From positions 67,290,629 to 67,354,628 of the forward strand of contig CM076262.1 of NCBI GenBank assembly GCA_038380795.1: 64,000 nucleotides of DNA, in the 5' to 3' direction. Positions within the stretch are counted from its first letter, which is position 1, and each line of letters begins with the position of its first letter. A program made the translations under genes and the position numbers. The stretch comes from Pyrocephalus nanus (Eukaryota; Chordata; Aves; Passeriformes; Tyrannidae). The notes below the pieces were generated by a model, which was given only the letters and a program-made list of their open reading frames with translations, was not told where the DNA came from and made no database searches. This document shows positions 13,295 through 25,637 of the stretch, in pieces.

Positions 13295-13624
13295 AAGTAT
13301 GGAGAAAGGAAAAAATAACAGCCCTTTATTAGAGGATATATGTGTATTGGCAGGACAACAAAAGAACACAAAAACAACCAAGCAATAATCCTGTACCCAA
13401 AAATCCCCTTCAAAAAGGAAACAATTCAGTACTTTCCGCCTTTTGGTGCAATTCTAACCACGGCCAGCAGGGGCGCTGCTGGGTCCCTGGGGCGCAGACC
13501 CTGCAGTTGCTCTGTGCCGGCCGGCAGGGGGCGCTGTTGGGCTCTGGCGGTCGCCGCGTGGGGGCCCCGGTGTGAGGGAGAAGCCGAAAATGGAGATCAA
13601 ACCCCACACCGAGAGGGGAAAGGG
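13295..13624 (-). mobile_element. Truncated LTR piece, 330 bp, nearly identical to 52492-52821
   Basis: This stretch matches 52492-52821 over 330 bases with only two differences (13592 and 13615), about 99.4% identity, and both flanks diverge abruptly. It has high GC and CpG content, unlike its neighbours. Read on the minus strand it carries a polyadenylation signal AATAAA (complement of 13325-13330). It stops 30 bases past that signal, where the 52-kb copy continues into the rest of the LTR. The other end is also cut. No poly(A) run and no clear target duplication flank it. Open frames in it (for example 13340-13639) are shared with the other copy and are not genes. It is a recent copy of part of an LTR made by an unclear route. 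Confidence 0.75.
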
Positions 13625-13629
13625 AAAAA

Positions 13630-14938
13630 TGGAGCTTAAAGACTACATCTGAAGTCTTTAGTAGAACTGGAAACAAGCTGCCAACGTTCCCAACTTGTGT
13701 ACCACAGCAATGAGACTCTTTCTTTAGAGATTCATCTCTTTCTTTAGAGATGGTGCAAGACTCTTGTGGGTGCTCTACTCAGCAGAGGTTACAATAGTAA
13801 GGCATTATTAAGGCATGAGACATCCATGCAATTAAGACTGAAAAAAACCCAAAACACTGTAGAGCAATGCTCCATGACAGAACTACCAGATGAAAACCAA
13901 GGAAATTCCTAACATCATAACAGAAAACTCACTAACCTAATGGACAGGATGACAAGCTACCTAATAAATGACTTAAATTATTTACTGGCATTGCAATAAA
14001 GCAAATCCACTTTGAGGCATATGAGTAAAAAGGAAGCACACAGCTTTCCAGACATTTTCCAGACCATATGTCAAGTTCCCATAATTTTGTTCTACACAGT
14101 TTTCCAGTTCTTTCTCTACCTTCAAGGATGTAGCTCCCTGAAATACTGCAGTAACTCAAAGTGCCAGTTTCACAATCTTTGCTGGGAAGAAAATGCAGAA
14201 TTAGCAGCCAGGGAGAGTCAAGATACACGTGTATAGGCTGTTTATGAAATCTGGAAAGATAGCAACTATCACAAATACACAATCCTATAAAGTGAAATCA
14301 CCACTGGCATTTCTGCAAGTACCTGGTAACATTGTAACCTGAAGAATTTTATCAACCCAGCAGTAATTGCCAGCAATAGGAATCTTATTCCCAACCATTC
14401 TTCAGAAATTTTATTTTCAACAAAAATACCTTGACTATCAGTCTCTTACTGAGGTCTGTACTTTGCAATGATTAGACATCTGCATCCTTTGACAAGCTTT
14501 TATTGCTCCTCTGACTGATCAGATGAAATGCTCCCTGTGAGTTCTCAAGACTTCAAAATCTGACTGCCCACAAGAGAGTTCTCATGACCAACCAGGTTTC
14601 CCTGAATCCTCTCAGAGGAACAGAAGGATGACAAAATATGCCAGGTTAATTCTCACAGATAAAAATTTAACTGGAAACACAACAACAAAAAGGTAAGAAA
14701 GACATTTGCTTAGAAAACAAACTTATGAAGAAAGCTCATCCTTGGCAGTTTCATCTCAGTTTCACCTTTCAACATGGAAATCCATTCTTCTCCCATCCCT
14801 TGCTCTTGAGGAACCACCTACTCCTGAAATATTTCAATTCCTCAGCCATAGACTGTGTCTCCACAACATCTCAGCACAACCAAATTTGTCCTTCATGCCT
14901 TGGACCAAAAAAATTGCTTCTCTTTCCTCATATCAGTT
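13630..14938. other. Unique non-coding DNA with one short duplicated motif
   Basis: Apart from a repeated motif CTCTTTCTTTAGAGAT (two copies between about 13711 and 13750) nothing is recognised. Open frames are short and chance-like. Confidence 0.5.
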
Positions 14939-14940
14939 CT

Positions 14941-15312
14941 CTTCCTTCTCTCTTCTCTTCTCTTCTCTTCTCTTCTCTTCTCTTCTCTTCTCTTCTCTTC
15001 TCTTCTCTTCTCTTCTCTTCTCTTCTCTTCTCTTCTCTTCTCTTCTCTTCTCTTCTCTTCTCTTCTCTTCTCTCTTCTCTTCTCTTCTCTTCTCTTCTCT
15101 TCTCTTCTCTTCTCTTCTCTTCTCTTCTCTCCTCTCCTCTCCTCTCCTCTCCTCTCCTCTCCTCTCCTCTCCTCTCCTCTCCTCTCCTCTCCTCTCCTCT
15201 CCTCTCCTCTCCTCTCCTCTCCTCTCCTCTCCTCTCCTCTCCCCTCCCCTCCCCTCCCCTCCCCTCCCCTCCCCTCCCCTCCCCTCCCCTCCCCTCTCCT
15301 CTCCTCTCCTCT
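14941..15312 (+). repeat. Compound pentanucleotide polypyrimidine microsatellite
   Basis: The plus strand is pure C/T for about 370 bases and is built of 5-base units in consecutive blocks. These are 24 TCTTC units (14951-15070), then after a 2-base phase slip 12 TCTCT units (15071-15130), 22 CCTCT units (15131-15240), 11 CCCCT units (15241-15295) and 3 CTCCT units (15296-15310). Each block differs from the last by one T-to-C change kept in register. Long open frames over it on both strands (LLFSS or GEERR repeats) are by-products. Mirror-symmetric polypurine-polypyrimidine DNA of this kind can form triplex (H-) DNA. Confidence 0.97.
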
Positions 15313-18300
15313 TGTTGTTTTCTAACAACTGCATCGTTGAGGAGTCTTACACTTCTTCCTCCTCAGACTTTCTGGATTATCAGAAAACTTTCCAGGATCA
15401 GATTTCTTTTATTCCTCCAAATTTCCATTCTATTCTTTACTTAGCATACTCTTTGTAGCATCAGGCTCCTTTGCAAGTTTCAACATGTTCAAGATTGGCA
15501 AAAACTTTGTAAAACATAGCAGAAGACATGCTCATTATACATATGAATAATAAGAGTCAAAGCTTTCAGCTTGCTTTTGGTTTTCAGAGAAACCACACAT
15601 GGTGTACTAATAATGTACATGAAAGACTTGACAGTTACAGCTCTTTTTTTCTAAATTATCTTTCTGTTCTCATTTTGGATCATATGACAAAGATAACTTT
15701 GGACTAAACTATTAGCAAAGAGCATTAAAAACTGTGGACAGTGTTTCAAGTATGCAAAGGCCTATCAAGAGTTAAATCTTTATACTACATTTTTCTCCAG
15801 TCAGTAGTTCAATAGTAATATCTAAACATAAGGGAAAATAAAATGATTTTAAGCATTCAAGTCAGTAGAGAAGTAGGATTAAGATTTCAGGCTGTTTAAT
15901 TTTCTTTTTGGGATAACCAAAAATTCCAGTCAGAAAATACCAGGCATTAAGCCAGACTTTTCTCCTCCCCATAAAAATCATGTTTCCTTTTGCGAAATGC
16001 TAACCTTTTGAACCAAAATAATCCCAAAAATAAAACCGACTTACGGTTTCACCTGAAAAAAAAAACAACTTACCTTCAGAAATGCTCTCAATATTTCTAG
16101 GACTATGCCTCAAAACATCACTCTTTTGTGGCCTAGTTTTTCAGCTGACTCAGGCCTCTCATGATGTCCTTCGAGGTAACCCAGATAACAAAAAGTCTGA
16201 ACTACAGCCTGGGATTGTGAGGGACTGCAGGGTCAGATGTCAGTAGTTAAATTTAAAGTGAAAACTTTACTTGACACAAAGTTTGTATTATTTCACTTAG
16301 AAAAATTATGGTGAAGTTGTTGTTTGTTTGTTTTTTTCCTGAATTAAACTTTCAATAGAACTTTCTTGTTAAGAGTGATATTCTTTTCATTGTCATCAGA
16401 ATTTAAGGGATTGAGAGAGACGCAGGCCACTAAAGGGTCTAATATTTTCCAGTCAGCTGTACTCCCTATGGAGTGCCCTTTACCAGAATAAACAAAAGTC
16501 TAGATAAACAAACACTACTGCAAATCAGGAAAACTATGCATAGCAGAATTTTTTCTATTTAATTTCACATTTAATGCTTAGTGCATTTAAAGAAACATGA
16601 AGAGTACATTCATTATTTCATTTCTGTTAAGAAATATGCCAAAAACTGCTGCAAAACCTTATTTAGTTAGACTAACAGTGAAATTCATCTCAGGCCCAAA
16701 TTGATGTGTTCTCACTCGCAAAACTCTAATGAGGAAAAACATTTGTTCTTTTCCATGAAAGGCATGAATGCCCTAAGAGTAACGAAATGATACTGCAATG
16801 GCAAGCACCGCAGAAGTGCCTATAAACAAACTCAAATACATTTTTCTGGAATGTATACAGAGAAGGAGTACATCACATGCTCCTCTTCCTAACCACCATA
16901 TACTGCAATAAGAGTGATCTAATGCAGATTTCATTTTACATTTATTCCTGCAAGTTATTGGCAATGCAAGAGGGATTTTCCTTTACTGAAACGCTCAGAA
17001 TTTTTGGTGTTTGTCCAGGAACTATTTACAGCACGATTTCAATAGTACCATGTACTGTGAGGTCTGAGTGCTCCCTAGTTACCAGGGTTGAGTGTGCACA
17101 TAGGGTCTCTACCTGTTCCAAGTAAAGTTCTGGACTTTGTACCTTATGCTGCAAATCACAGCTGGAGAGAAGTCAGAGCAAATAGGCCTTTTTTGCTAAG
17201 AAGTGGAAACCAGAGGCCAAAATTCAAATTGAAAAACAAACAAAAACCAAAACCACTCATCACTAAAAAAAATCCATGTAAAAGCCCATTGTTGCATTCT
17301 GTCAGGCAGGTTTCTAGGAGCTGTTTTGCTCCCCAAATAGATAAATATATTCTTTCTATACTTAACTTCAATACTTACTATCATAGCCCACCAGCACTTT
17401 CTTCCGTAGAAAAAATGGAATTTTGATGTCCTCTTTCATGCAAAGCACTGCTTTCCTGCAGGATTAAGCCCATTGCATATAAAGTTAAATTGACTGACAC
17501 CATTTAAGTCAGCAGCAAAACTACTCTCATCTTGAAGAGCAGAGATTTTTTATAGTAGCACTGTACTCAGAATAACTACACTCTAATAAGGAGACAATAA
17601 AAAAAAAACATCCTGCAAGCAGAGATTCAGCATCAATTGAATAAATGCAATCAAAGCAAAGAAACAAAATATTTTTCATTACACTTTTCAGGGAAATGTA
17701 TCCTGACAATTGCCATTTGCATGACACTGCAAAACCAGCAACATCACTAGAAAAAAATCACATCACTTTCTACTCATAGAGGAAACAATTCCACAAAAAT
17801 TAAAATAGCAAGGGAAAATGCCATTCACTAAGGAACGGTTCCTTTCCAAAGCAACGTGGATATGTTGAGCTTTCAAAAAACTATTTCATATTTAATTTTT
17901 CACTCTTCTATTTATTTAGTGCTGTTATGCCAAAGATACACCTCAGTAATCCCACAATTTATTTCCACTCTAGAATGTGACACACTTGTTAAAATGTGAC
18001 AAGATACCAAACCAGCTAGCAAACATATTTAAAAGGGTATCTCTTAAAGTGCCTTAAGAATTGTTACATCCATTTTAAGGTGACTTTACCCCACTGAAGG
18101 CATATCCCGCCAAATTTTTATATTGGATCTCAATCCCTAAAGGCCTTATTTCTGCTTCTCATGGTTGCTCACTCAGAATTCTCTGCAGCCCTGAAAAAAG
18201 CCAGCTTTTAGGGGCAAACTGCTGCAACCAGACACACTCCGGCACTATGGTCCAAATGCAACCTGGACCATTCCAGCACCATCCTAAAAATAATTTCTTT

Positions 18301-19960
18301 CAAAAACACACTGTCTAATTCCAGTAAGGCTCTGAATATTTAAAGTTTCCACTCTCAGTTTGTCTCCAGTGCTATTCTAATTATTAACCTTATCTTTGTT
18401 ATTCATACTTTTAGTATTAAAACTGAAAGCATAAGTCTTCTTACATTCTCATGGCATTTGTTTAGTTTCTGCACTTCGTTTGTCTTGGACAATTCCAGGA
18501 GTTGAGTTTTGGTTTGTTTCCCAGGTCTGTTTCACTTTAGGGGCACATTAATTTTGCCAGTGTTTCCAGTGAAAAGAATTCAAGAACTATTTCTACAAAG
18601 TGGGCCATATTCCATTAAAGACAGTAAAGAGAGACTCGCACAAAACTTGGATGGGGCCCATCGGATCCTTTAATATCCTGTTTTCCTTTTTTTTAACCTG
18701 GAATCCAAATATGTCAGTGAAAATGATACAGTGAATATTAGAAGTGGACTCCTCCCAAAACTCTGAGTACTCAAATACTGTGGGGAACATCAGGTCTCAG
18801 CCTCAATTATGGAATTCATTTTCCCAGCAACACTACAGTCAACTGAATTAAATTCCCCAAGGCCAAATGGTAGGCTTCGGTTCCATATCTAACTATGGTA
18901 TATGCTATACAGAAGTATTGGTGCTTAATTTGGCACAAAATACAGCTTACAGGCACATCATATCAGGAGTAAAATACTCTGCAACTCTAGCATACCACTT
19001 TGGCACCACTACTATCCTCCAAAGGTTATAGTGAAATACAACTACTGACTTTCAGGAGTGCATTATTATGGCCTTTCGCAAAAGTGCTTAGCATCAGTTA
19101 TGTGATCATATGCTGCTAAGATCTAAGAATCTAGGGCTTTCTTCTTAAGATTTTGTTCATTTGGCAATTAAGAAATTGTGGAAATGTTACGCCTATCCCA
19201 TTTACTGTAAAGTTATTCCTCTTGGGATAAAAAAAGCCCAAAACATCTGGGCCTCTCTAGATAGTCTAGACAGTCAAGGCACTGCTATTATGACCAGAGC
19301 TTGTACCACCTCCCCCTGAAGCAGCTGATGCTGTCCAGAGACACCAAGATCATACCAGTTGCCTCTGGGCCGGTATGGCAACCCAGACATGGGGGGACAC
19401 AAGCAAGTATAAAGCATCCTTAGGGATAGGCATTTCCAACCAAAAACCCCACCAGTTCTTCCTGTTCACAGTAAACCCAAGTCAGAACTTCCAGTGATTA
19501 GTATCTCTCTACTTTGTGAGAGAACTGTTGTTCTCATTCTGATTAGTGACTTGTTAAGTGTCCAGGCAAAAGACTGCTGTGCATGCTCTGGATGACTTAG
19601 CAGCATGTGACAAAATTCCACCCCTAACAAGTCTGTTGATGGACACAATCCTATTATGTCTGCATCTGATGATGCTGGCAACCACATTCTCACCAGGCAC
19701 CTACTAAGGATCTGGCAGTTTGTAAGGAACCCATGCTGCACCTATTGTCTGTAGACATGTATCTTTCATGAGGAATAATCACAAGGACATTATTTCTAAA
19801 GATGACAGACACATACTGTGATGTGTCTAATAATGCCACAGCAACACACAGAAGGGGAAGAACCCCAAATTTGCAAAAAAATCCCATCAGCAGTAGTCTC
19901 TTACAACTCAGCTAAGCTAGAGCAGCTTATTACTCAGAGCATGCTTACGATTACGTATGA
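15313..19960. other. Unique AT-rich non-coding DNA
   Basis: No gene or repeat family is recognised. The minus-strand frame at 18593-18790 has a plausible splice acceptor near 18777 but too little support to call an exon. Confidence 0.5.
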
Positions 19961-19965
19961 TACAT

Positions 19966-21004
19966 TGTCATGGTTTAGTTGATTCTTGGAAACCAAGCAG
20001 GAATTTTTTCCTTTCCCCCTGCCCATGGCATGCAGGTATCTTAAGTGAGCAGTCAAGGCACACAAAAGAACTCACTAGCTCACTAATCACCCAGAACTTA
20101 GTCTCCTAGGAAACAGGGGAGACAAGGGGCTATCTTTTACTTTTTTCTCTTGTCTCCTGGGAAACGGGAGGAGGAGTTTGTGGGCTGGCTGTGGCTGGAG
20201 CACAGGTCAGAGTAGAGGCTGGTGGTTCCTGTTGCTCGGGACCTGCTTGCCAGTTGCGGACACTACCTGGTTTTTTTTCATCAGAGAGGAGCTGTTTTTC
20301 TGGAGGTTTTTCCCCTTTTCCCCGTTCTCATTTTTTTTTTCCCTGGTGGCAGCCCTTGTGCACATCGGGGGAGAAAGAGGACTGTGCCAAGCAGTTTGAC
20401 TAGCAGAGTAAGTGAGGGTTGTCTGGTTTTGTTTTTTTTTTTTTTTATTGGGACGATTTTCTTTTCTTGTTGTTGTTTCCCTTCCCCCTCTCCCCTTTCC
20501 TGGTGTGTGGGAAAGGAAGGGGGGCCCAGTTTTTTGGTCTCTCCAACACACCCTGAAGAGTGTTCTTCCCTCCCCCCTACCATGGTGGTGACCAGTGATC
20601 CCACAGTGCCACCTGGTGACTGGCACAGGACATTACAAGTTCTGCATCTCCAGTGACCCAGCGGTGCCCCCTGCTGACTGTGGTTGGAATTGCACCAAAG
20701 GGCACAAACTGAACTGTTTACTTTTTCCCCTTTGCCTGTTTATTGGTTTGGGTTTTTTTGAAGGGGATTATTTGTGTGTATAGGAGTATTGTTTGGTTGT
20801 TTTACTGGGTTTTTTTTTTGGTGTTTCTGCTAATACATAAATACATTTTATTAAAGGACTGTTATTTTTTGTTTTCCATAACTTGTTTTTCCTTCAGTCG
20901 GAGCCTCCTAATTTTGGATTTATAATTGCTTAGAGGAAGGAGTTTGGGTCTTTTCTCATAACTCATCCTCAGCAAACCACCTGTGTCTCATTTAAACTGG
21001 GACA
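19966..21004 (+). mobile_element. Complete solo LTR of an endogenous retrovirus, 1039 bp
   Basis: The element begins TGTCATGG and ends CTGGGACA, with an exact 5-bp target duplication TACAT at 19961-19965 and 21005-21009. No internal viral sequence follows, so it is a solo LTR. Its 3' third (about 20840-21004) is homologous to the reverse complement of 52384-52520. Both carry a polyadenylation signal (here the variant ATTAAA near 20871), a GACTGTTATTTTTT or GGCTGTTATTTTTT motif and the block TTTTGGATTTATAATTGC. The middle part (about 20590-20790) is homologous to the GC-rich core of the pieces at 13.3 and 52.6 kb but is much more diverged, so this insertion is older. Long T runs (20435-20448, 20811-20818) are part of it. 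Open frames in it are not viral genes. Confidence 0.88.
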
Positions 21005-21009
21005 TACAT

Positions 21010-21251
21010 ATATGCATAATTTTGTATATTATACTTGCTTTGATTCCAACAGAATTGGAAACAAAATTCCAGGTCCAATAAGTCTATTTGCTAAATCACT
21101 CACATTAGCATCACTCAAGAACATGTAAGAATCAGTCTTCTCATTTGTCAAAGGAGTTCATGTGTAACACGGTAACATGGTAAAAGTGTTTTCCCAATAT
21201 TACCCAACAAATGATTGTCAGTCTCCAGAGAATCCATGTATCTAAAGGGTT
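21010..21251. other. Short unique spacer between two LTRs
   Basis: AT-rich sequence without recognisable features separates the solo LTR from the next LTR. Confidence 0.5.
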
Positions 21252-21668
21252 TGTAGTGGGTTTGCTTAGCTAAATAACATTCCTTCTTCCTGGGAGGGAA
21301 CCTAGTCTAGGTCACCTGATTTATATTGACCAAGGAGATATTCCATACCATATTATGTCAGCTCAGACACAAAGAGGAGAGAAGGGAAGTATCTTGCTCT
21401 CTTCCATGATATCATGCCCAGCTGCTCCTTGAAGGAGCTTTGCTCCTCATGGGGAAGTACAATTTACTGTTAGTTTTTTTCTGTGTGTGTAGTGCTTTTA
21501 GTTTTTTTTCTTCTCTGTGTAAATATAAACTGCCTTTTCTTAGTAAATCTTGGGTTGGTTTTTTTTTTTTTTTTTTTCTTCCCTTTCTCTTTGGGAAAAA
21601 AGCCCAGGGAGGGGGATTAATGCAGTTTAGGTGGACACCTGGCAATCAGCCAAGGTCGAACCAACACA
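21252..21668 (+). mobile_element. ERVL-like solo LTR, about 417 bp
   Basis: It begins TGTAGTGGGTTT. It ends with a segment containing CAGCCAAGGTCGAACC and the terminus AACACA. TGTAGTGGGTTGACCTTGGCTGG-type starts with an inverted counterpart at the end are typical of a common avian ERVL LTR group. Inside, the U3-like motif GATATTCCATACCATATTATG (about 21338-21358) is also typical of avian ERV LTRs. A T-run (21560-21578) precedes the last third. The 5 bases at each side (GGGTT and GTTTT) match at only three positions, so the target duplication is not convincing and the ends are accurate to a few bases only. Confidence 0.6.
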
Positions 21669-24600
21669 GTTTTACATCCAGACCTCCCGGAGATTAGTCA
21701 CCAGAGTCATCTCTTTCCCTGTTGGCAGAGAAATGTATCCTAGTTATTCCTGTTCTATAAGGAAAGACTATGTTTTCCTTAGTGTGGGAATATAAAGCCA
21801 ACTGCAGGGAAAGGCTGACCTTTGCAGCAAAATCATTTCAGCACAGTGATATTCAACATGTTTTTTCCATTTTTGTTTCTCAGGCAAAAAAAGGATAAAG
21901 GCTGATGGTGAAGGAAGAGCTAGAGAAGCCTTGTAGGAGAGATGATAAACAAGGAAGGGACCATTTATTATGGTTGCACATTTCAGAATTGTGGTTCATA
22001 AATAAATGTGAATGCCTCGCCATCACAGTTTTTAACCATAACAGATTAAATGAAATGGACTTGCAAGAGTGTATAATGGTATTTTAAGTTCTGTAAGCAG
22101 TAAAGATTTGTAAAACCAAAGACCTATTTTTGATGAAAACCATGATAGCATTTAATTTCCTCCACTCACCTGATTAATAAAAAATACAATGCAACAGAAA
22201 GCTACTTATATACAACTGTTATTATTACTGACCAAAAGAAGGTAATCGTTAGGTGGATGGCATTTTATGAGAAGAGTTTATACAATGAGGCCTTAAAAAA
22301 TATACTACAAGAGACAACACAAAACTCCATTTTCACTTGCCTTAATGTATAAAACATTAAGATTCTAAATAGTGCAAGTAAGAAAAAAATTTAGAAGACC
22401 TGCAGTCTTTTCCTTAAAAAAAAATAAATCTGCATCTCAATGCGTGCTGGAAGCAGAATGAAAGGTTGGCGCATCAATCATCTGCAAGAAAAAGGGAACT
22501 TTTCCCATGTGTCCAGTATGTTATGCCTTGAATTTTATTATTGAACGCTGAAAAGACTTGGTATGCTATTCATCAGCATTTTGAACGTTCTGGGTCATCT
22601 CCCTGATAAAATGATTGCATTTTCATGGCACTAATATATTAGATAATATATACCTTAGAGAACAAGCGTTAAGAGTATTCCTAATTTTATACAGTTACCT
22701 GGATATGAAGTTATGACACCAAGTAATCTTTTACAAGTACTTTGAGAATGACCAGAAGGGTCTATTAACTTTACCACACAGTCTCATTACAGCTTTTAAA
22801 GCACTCAGCAGAATAAAACAATAGTCATCATGAGCTCACTACATGCATAGGATCTTGAACAGCGAGCATGGAAACTATTGCAGCGTGTACAAGATGAAAA
22901 GTTAAGGAGATGGAATAAGGAAGAAATGCCTTTAGGAACTTGGAAGTTATTTGCAATGTACATCTCCAACACAGAAGGCAGACAGCATAACATGGCTTCT
23001 AACTGTGAAACAGCATTCGGTCAAAAAAAACCTAAATTCTGTACAAGTTTCTCAAATAAGTACAAAACTATATATCCCTTACAGACCAAATGTAAAACTA
23101 CACAGAGGCTTTAACTGGATCCAAACTAAATTTCAGTTCATGCAGAACAAGTCTCAGGTTTGCTTGAAAACATATACAATCTATGCTGTAAAAGACTGGA
23201 CTACAACAAGACTTAGCAAGGGCTTCTCACTAAGAGGACAGCACAAATTCAGAGTTAACTGGAGCAAGATTTCAGTGCAAATAGGAAATAAGGGAACTAC
23301 TGGACCTCCTAATGATTCAGTTTTGATTAAAGGCAGGGCACAGCTTCAGGAAGATGCTATGTGGAAGTTTTGTCAACATCTGCAAAGTTTCTAAAGAAGC
23401 AAAGTTCCACAGCAAAAGTGTGAACACAAGGTCACCCTTAGCTCTCCTCTCACAACTGCAATACGCTTATTTCACGCTTCATGTTTGTCAATATACCAAA
23501 GTAGAGGACTGCACGGATAGAAATCCTAATTGAATGGTTTTCACTTCACCCATAAAACAATAATTTGAATTCTCTAGATGCATTAAAGGATGTATGCTGC
23601 TGACTGCTGAACTTACTATGTTGCTATTTGGGGGAAAAAAAAAAAAAAGAAGAAAAAAATCAACTAGCTACATACAGGTCTCAGATCAAATCCTGGTGAA
23701 ATATAGCAGGCCTTTTGCACACTTCTATGGCTTCCATGAGCTTTCTGCTTTCACCTGACAACACAGTGGAATTTTGGGGAAGCAGAGATTAGATATCTTA
23801 ATCTAGCTGGGATTTCAAACCTTTCCAGCAGGGACCATCTAGTGCAATACATAAGGAGATTGTCATAAAATCTGAAGGTACATCAGCATAAATCCCACTC
23901 CAAGTAAAAATTATGTCAGCACCATCATGAAATATTGAACTATTCCATCTTGAGCTGCTGTTGGATTTTCTGTTTCCTGAAGTGTCCATCTAGTCTGTAA
24001 ATTCCTCAAAGAAAGAAACATTTTATCTTCAGAAGAGACTGCCAAGCAGACACTGTGTCAAATAATATACATACTGAGCACAGTCAAACAGAGCACACAT
24101 ATGTGCACATCTCCACCACATCCAACTACATATGCTACTGAATAATTAGCCTATTTTGAGCAGAATACATGAAAGCTTTATTATTTTCTATGCAACTTCC
24201 AAGCAGTGTTTCCAGCAGAACTTCCAAGCAACTGGCTTGTTATCAGAACTCTTGGAGAATCCTTTCCGTCCTGTGGCATGCCAGAAAGCACTTCAGTATG
24301 AGCATGGACTTCCCAAAACATGAGCACACAGGAATGGAGTACAAGAAAAAAATGCTAAGAGTAAGGCTTATGAGACCTCATGAAATTCTTCTAAAGTCTC
24401 CAAAGAAACTCTTTTGCGTAATGAATACTCCAAGCACAGAGGACGTGAGTGGAGCTTTGGATAAACTATTTGATTAGCTGAAATAGAGTCAGATGGGGTT
24501 TGAGGAATTGGCATGTGTGAGAGAGTCCACAATGTGTCCACAATGGACACAACAGGGTGCTAACATAAAGACTGAAACTGTATCTGATGTCATATCCTAA

Positions 24601-24923
24601 TAGGTCAGCACATTGGTTCCCTTATCACCACTTAAAACAGGTCTTGGAGAAAGCCTTCTGGGGGCTCTCAACATTTCACCTGGGACTAAGATAGAAAGCC
24701 GGGAAAAGCTGTATCAGTGAGGGGGAAGTGGTACAGATGTCTCCTATAACAGCAAGACCTGGGAAAGATTTTTCTAGATTACATCACTGCACAAGATGTC
24801 TCATTTGTGTCCTGATTAACTTGGTAGGAAGAATATGTGGCCTTGTGAGAAACCTTTGACCTACCTCAAGTAGGTTTGCGGATGAGCCTAAGGTTTTTGC
24901 AGTGCATCAGGTTTATTACATAC
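21669..24923. other. Unique non-coding DNA
   Basis: No repeat family is recognised. A purine run (A14 then GAAG) lies at about 23634-23657. A 147-codon plus-strand frame at 22951-23394 lacks any domain or splice context. If the possible exons just upstream on the minus strand are real, part of this stretch could be their 3' untranslated region. Confidence 0.45.
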
Positions 24924-25045
24924 CTACAGCAGCTGAACACAGCCTCAGCTCTCAATACTTCCAGAGCAGCTGACTCATTGCACAGAAGCTGTGCATCCTG
25001 GTTTTGCACTATGGAAGTGTTCACAGTTTTCAGATATAGAGCAGG
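24924..25045 (-). CDS. Possible internal exon of an unrecognised minus-strand gene
   Basis: On the minus strand this 122-base open segment is bounded by a good acceptor (pyrimidine-rich GCTGCTGTCAG just upstream of 25045) and a strong donor (TAG|GTATGTAAT at 24924/24923). It encodes 40 residues with a coding-like pattern, including SIVQNQDAQLLCNESA, and has no stop in that frame. I do not recognise the protein and see no catalytic motif. It lies 224 bases downstream of the larger open segment at 25269-25637 on the same strand. A chance open frame between chance splice motifs cannot be excluded without alignment or RNA data. Confidence 0.22.
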
Positions 25046-25268
25046 CTGACAGCAGCAATGATCAGCAACTCGGGCCAAATATAGAAAATTCTTAGATTAC
25101 ACCAGGGTTTCTGAGATGGCAGAGAAAAAAGAGGGGAGGAATAGACATGTCTATGAAAACTCAGATATACAGTAGCTGTAATTGTAACTCACAAGACTTA
25201 TCACTAAAAGTTACCATTCTGGTGGATCAGTTTTCCTGACAATAAAAGCAATTACATTTGGCTGCCTT

Positions 25269-25637
25269 TTAGAATTCGCATTCATTGTTATTGTCATAGA
25301 GCAAACCACAAGGCTGCGGATAAAACCTGCCTATCGGGTCATCAGTGATAACAGGGCCAAGTAAAATTTCTGATTTAAGCTCCTCTGGTCTCATGAACTT
25401 TGAGCCCAGCCACAGACCCTTAGTTTGCACTGATGGTACCTGGATTTCCAGGTTGTATTGTATATCCAGGCTGTCTTGGTTTGCAAGGTCAGACAAGATC
25501 TTATGCACTAAGTCCTCCATCGTGCACACAACTGTACACCAAACTGCAGCAGTAATTACATCTAAGTTCCCTGGCCACTGCCTAATATCAAATCTGAGTT
25601 TGTTTTCTCTTCTCTTGTCATGAATCACTCTAAGTAA
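25269..25637 (-). CDS. Possible exon of an unrecognised minus-strand gene
   Basis: A 123-codon open segment on the minus strand starts exactly in frame after a plausible acceptor (TTCTCTTTCACTTATTGGACAG, ending at 25638). It runs to a stop at 25269-25271. The translation is mixed hydrophobic and acidic, with segments such as FDIRQWPGNLDVITAAV and VITDDPIGRFYPQPCG, and looks more like real protein than the surrounding frames. A possible donor (GGCAG|GTTTTAT near 25326) would remove the stop and allow joining to the 24924-25045 segment. Two further minus-strand open segments in one frame lie just upstream (25945-26160 and 25630-25920, separated by a TGA). I recognise no family. A terminal exon, a decayed processed pseudogene or chance are all possible. 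Confidence 0.28.
   Translation of the reverse strand, partial: LLRVIHDKRRENKLRFDIRQWPGNLDVITAAVWCTVVCTMEDLVHKILSDLANQDSLDIQYNLEIQVPSVQTKGLWLGSKFMRPEELKSEILLGPVITDDPIGRFYPQPCGLLYDNNNECEF

Noticed and set aside
14706..15458. 250- and 239-codon frames rich in LLFSS and a minus-strand GEERR frame
   Set aside because: They are translations of the pentanucleotide microsatellite, open because a 5-base repeat without stop codons reads through in all frames.
20207..20656. Frames of up to 144 codons on both strands
   Set aside because: They fall inside the solo LTR and follow from its T-rich and C-rich blocks.
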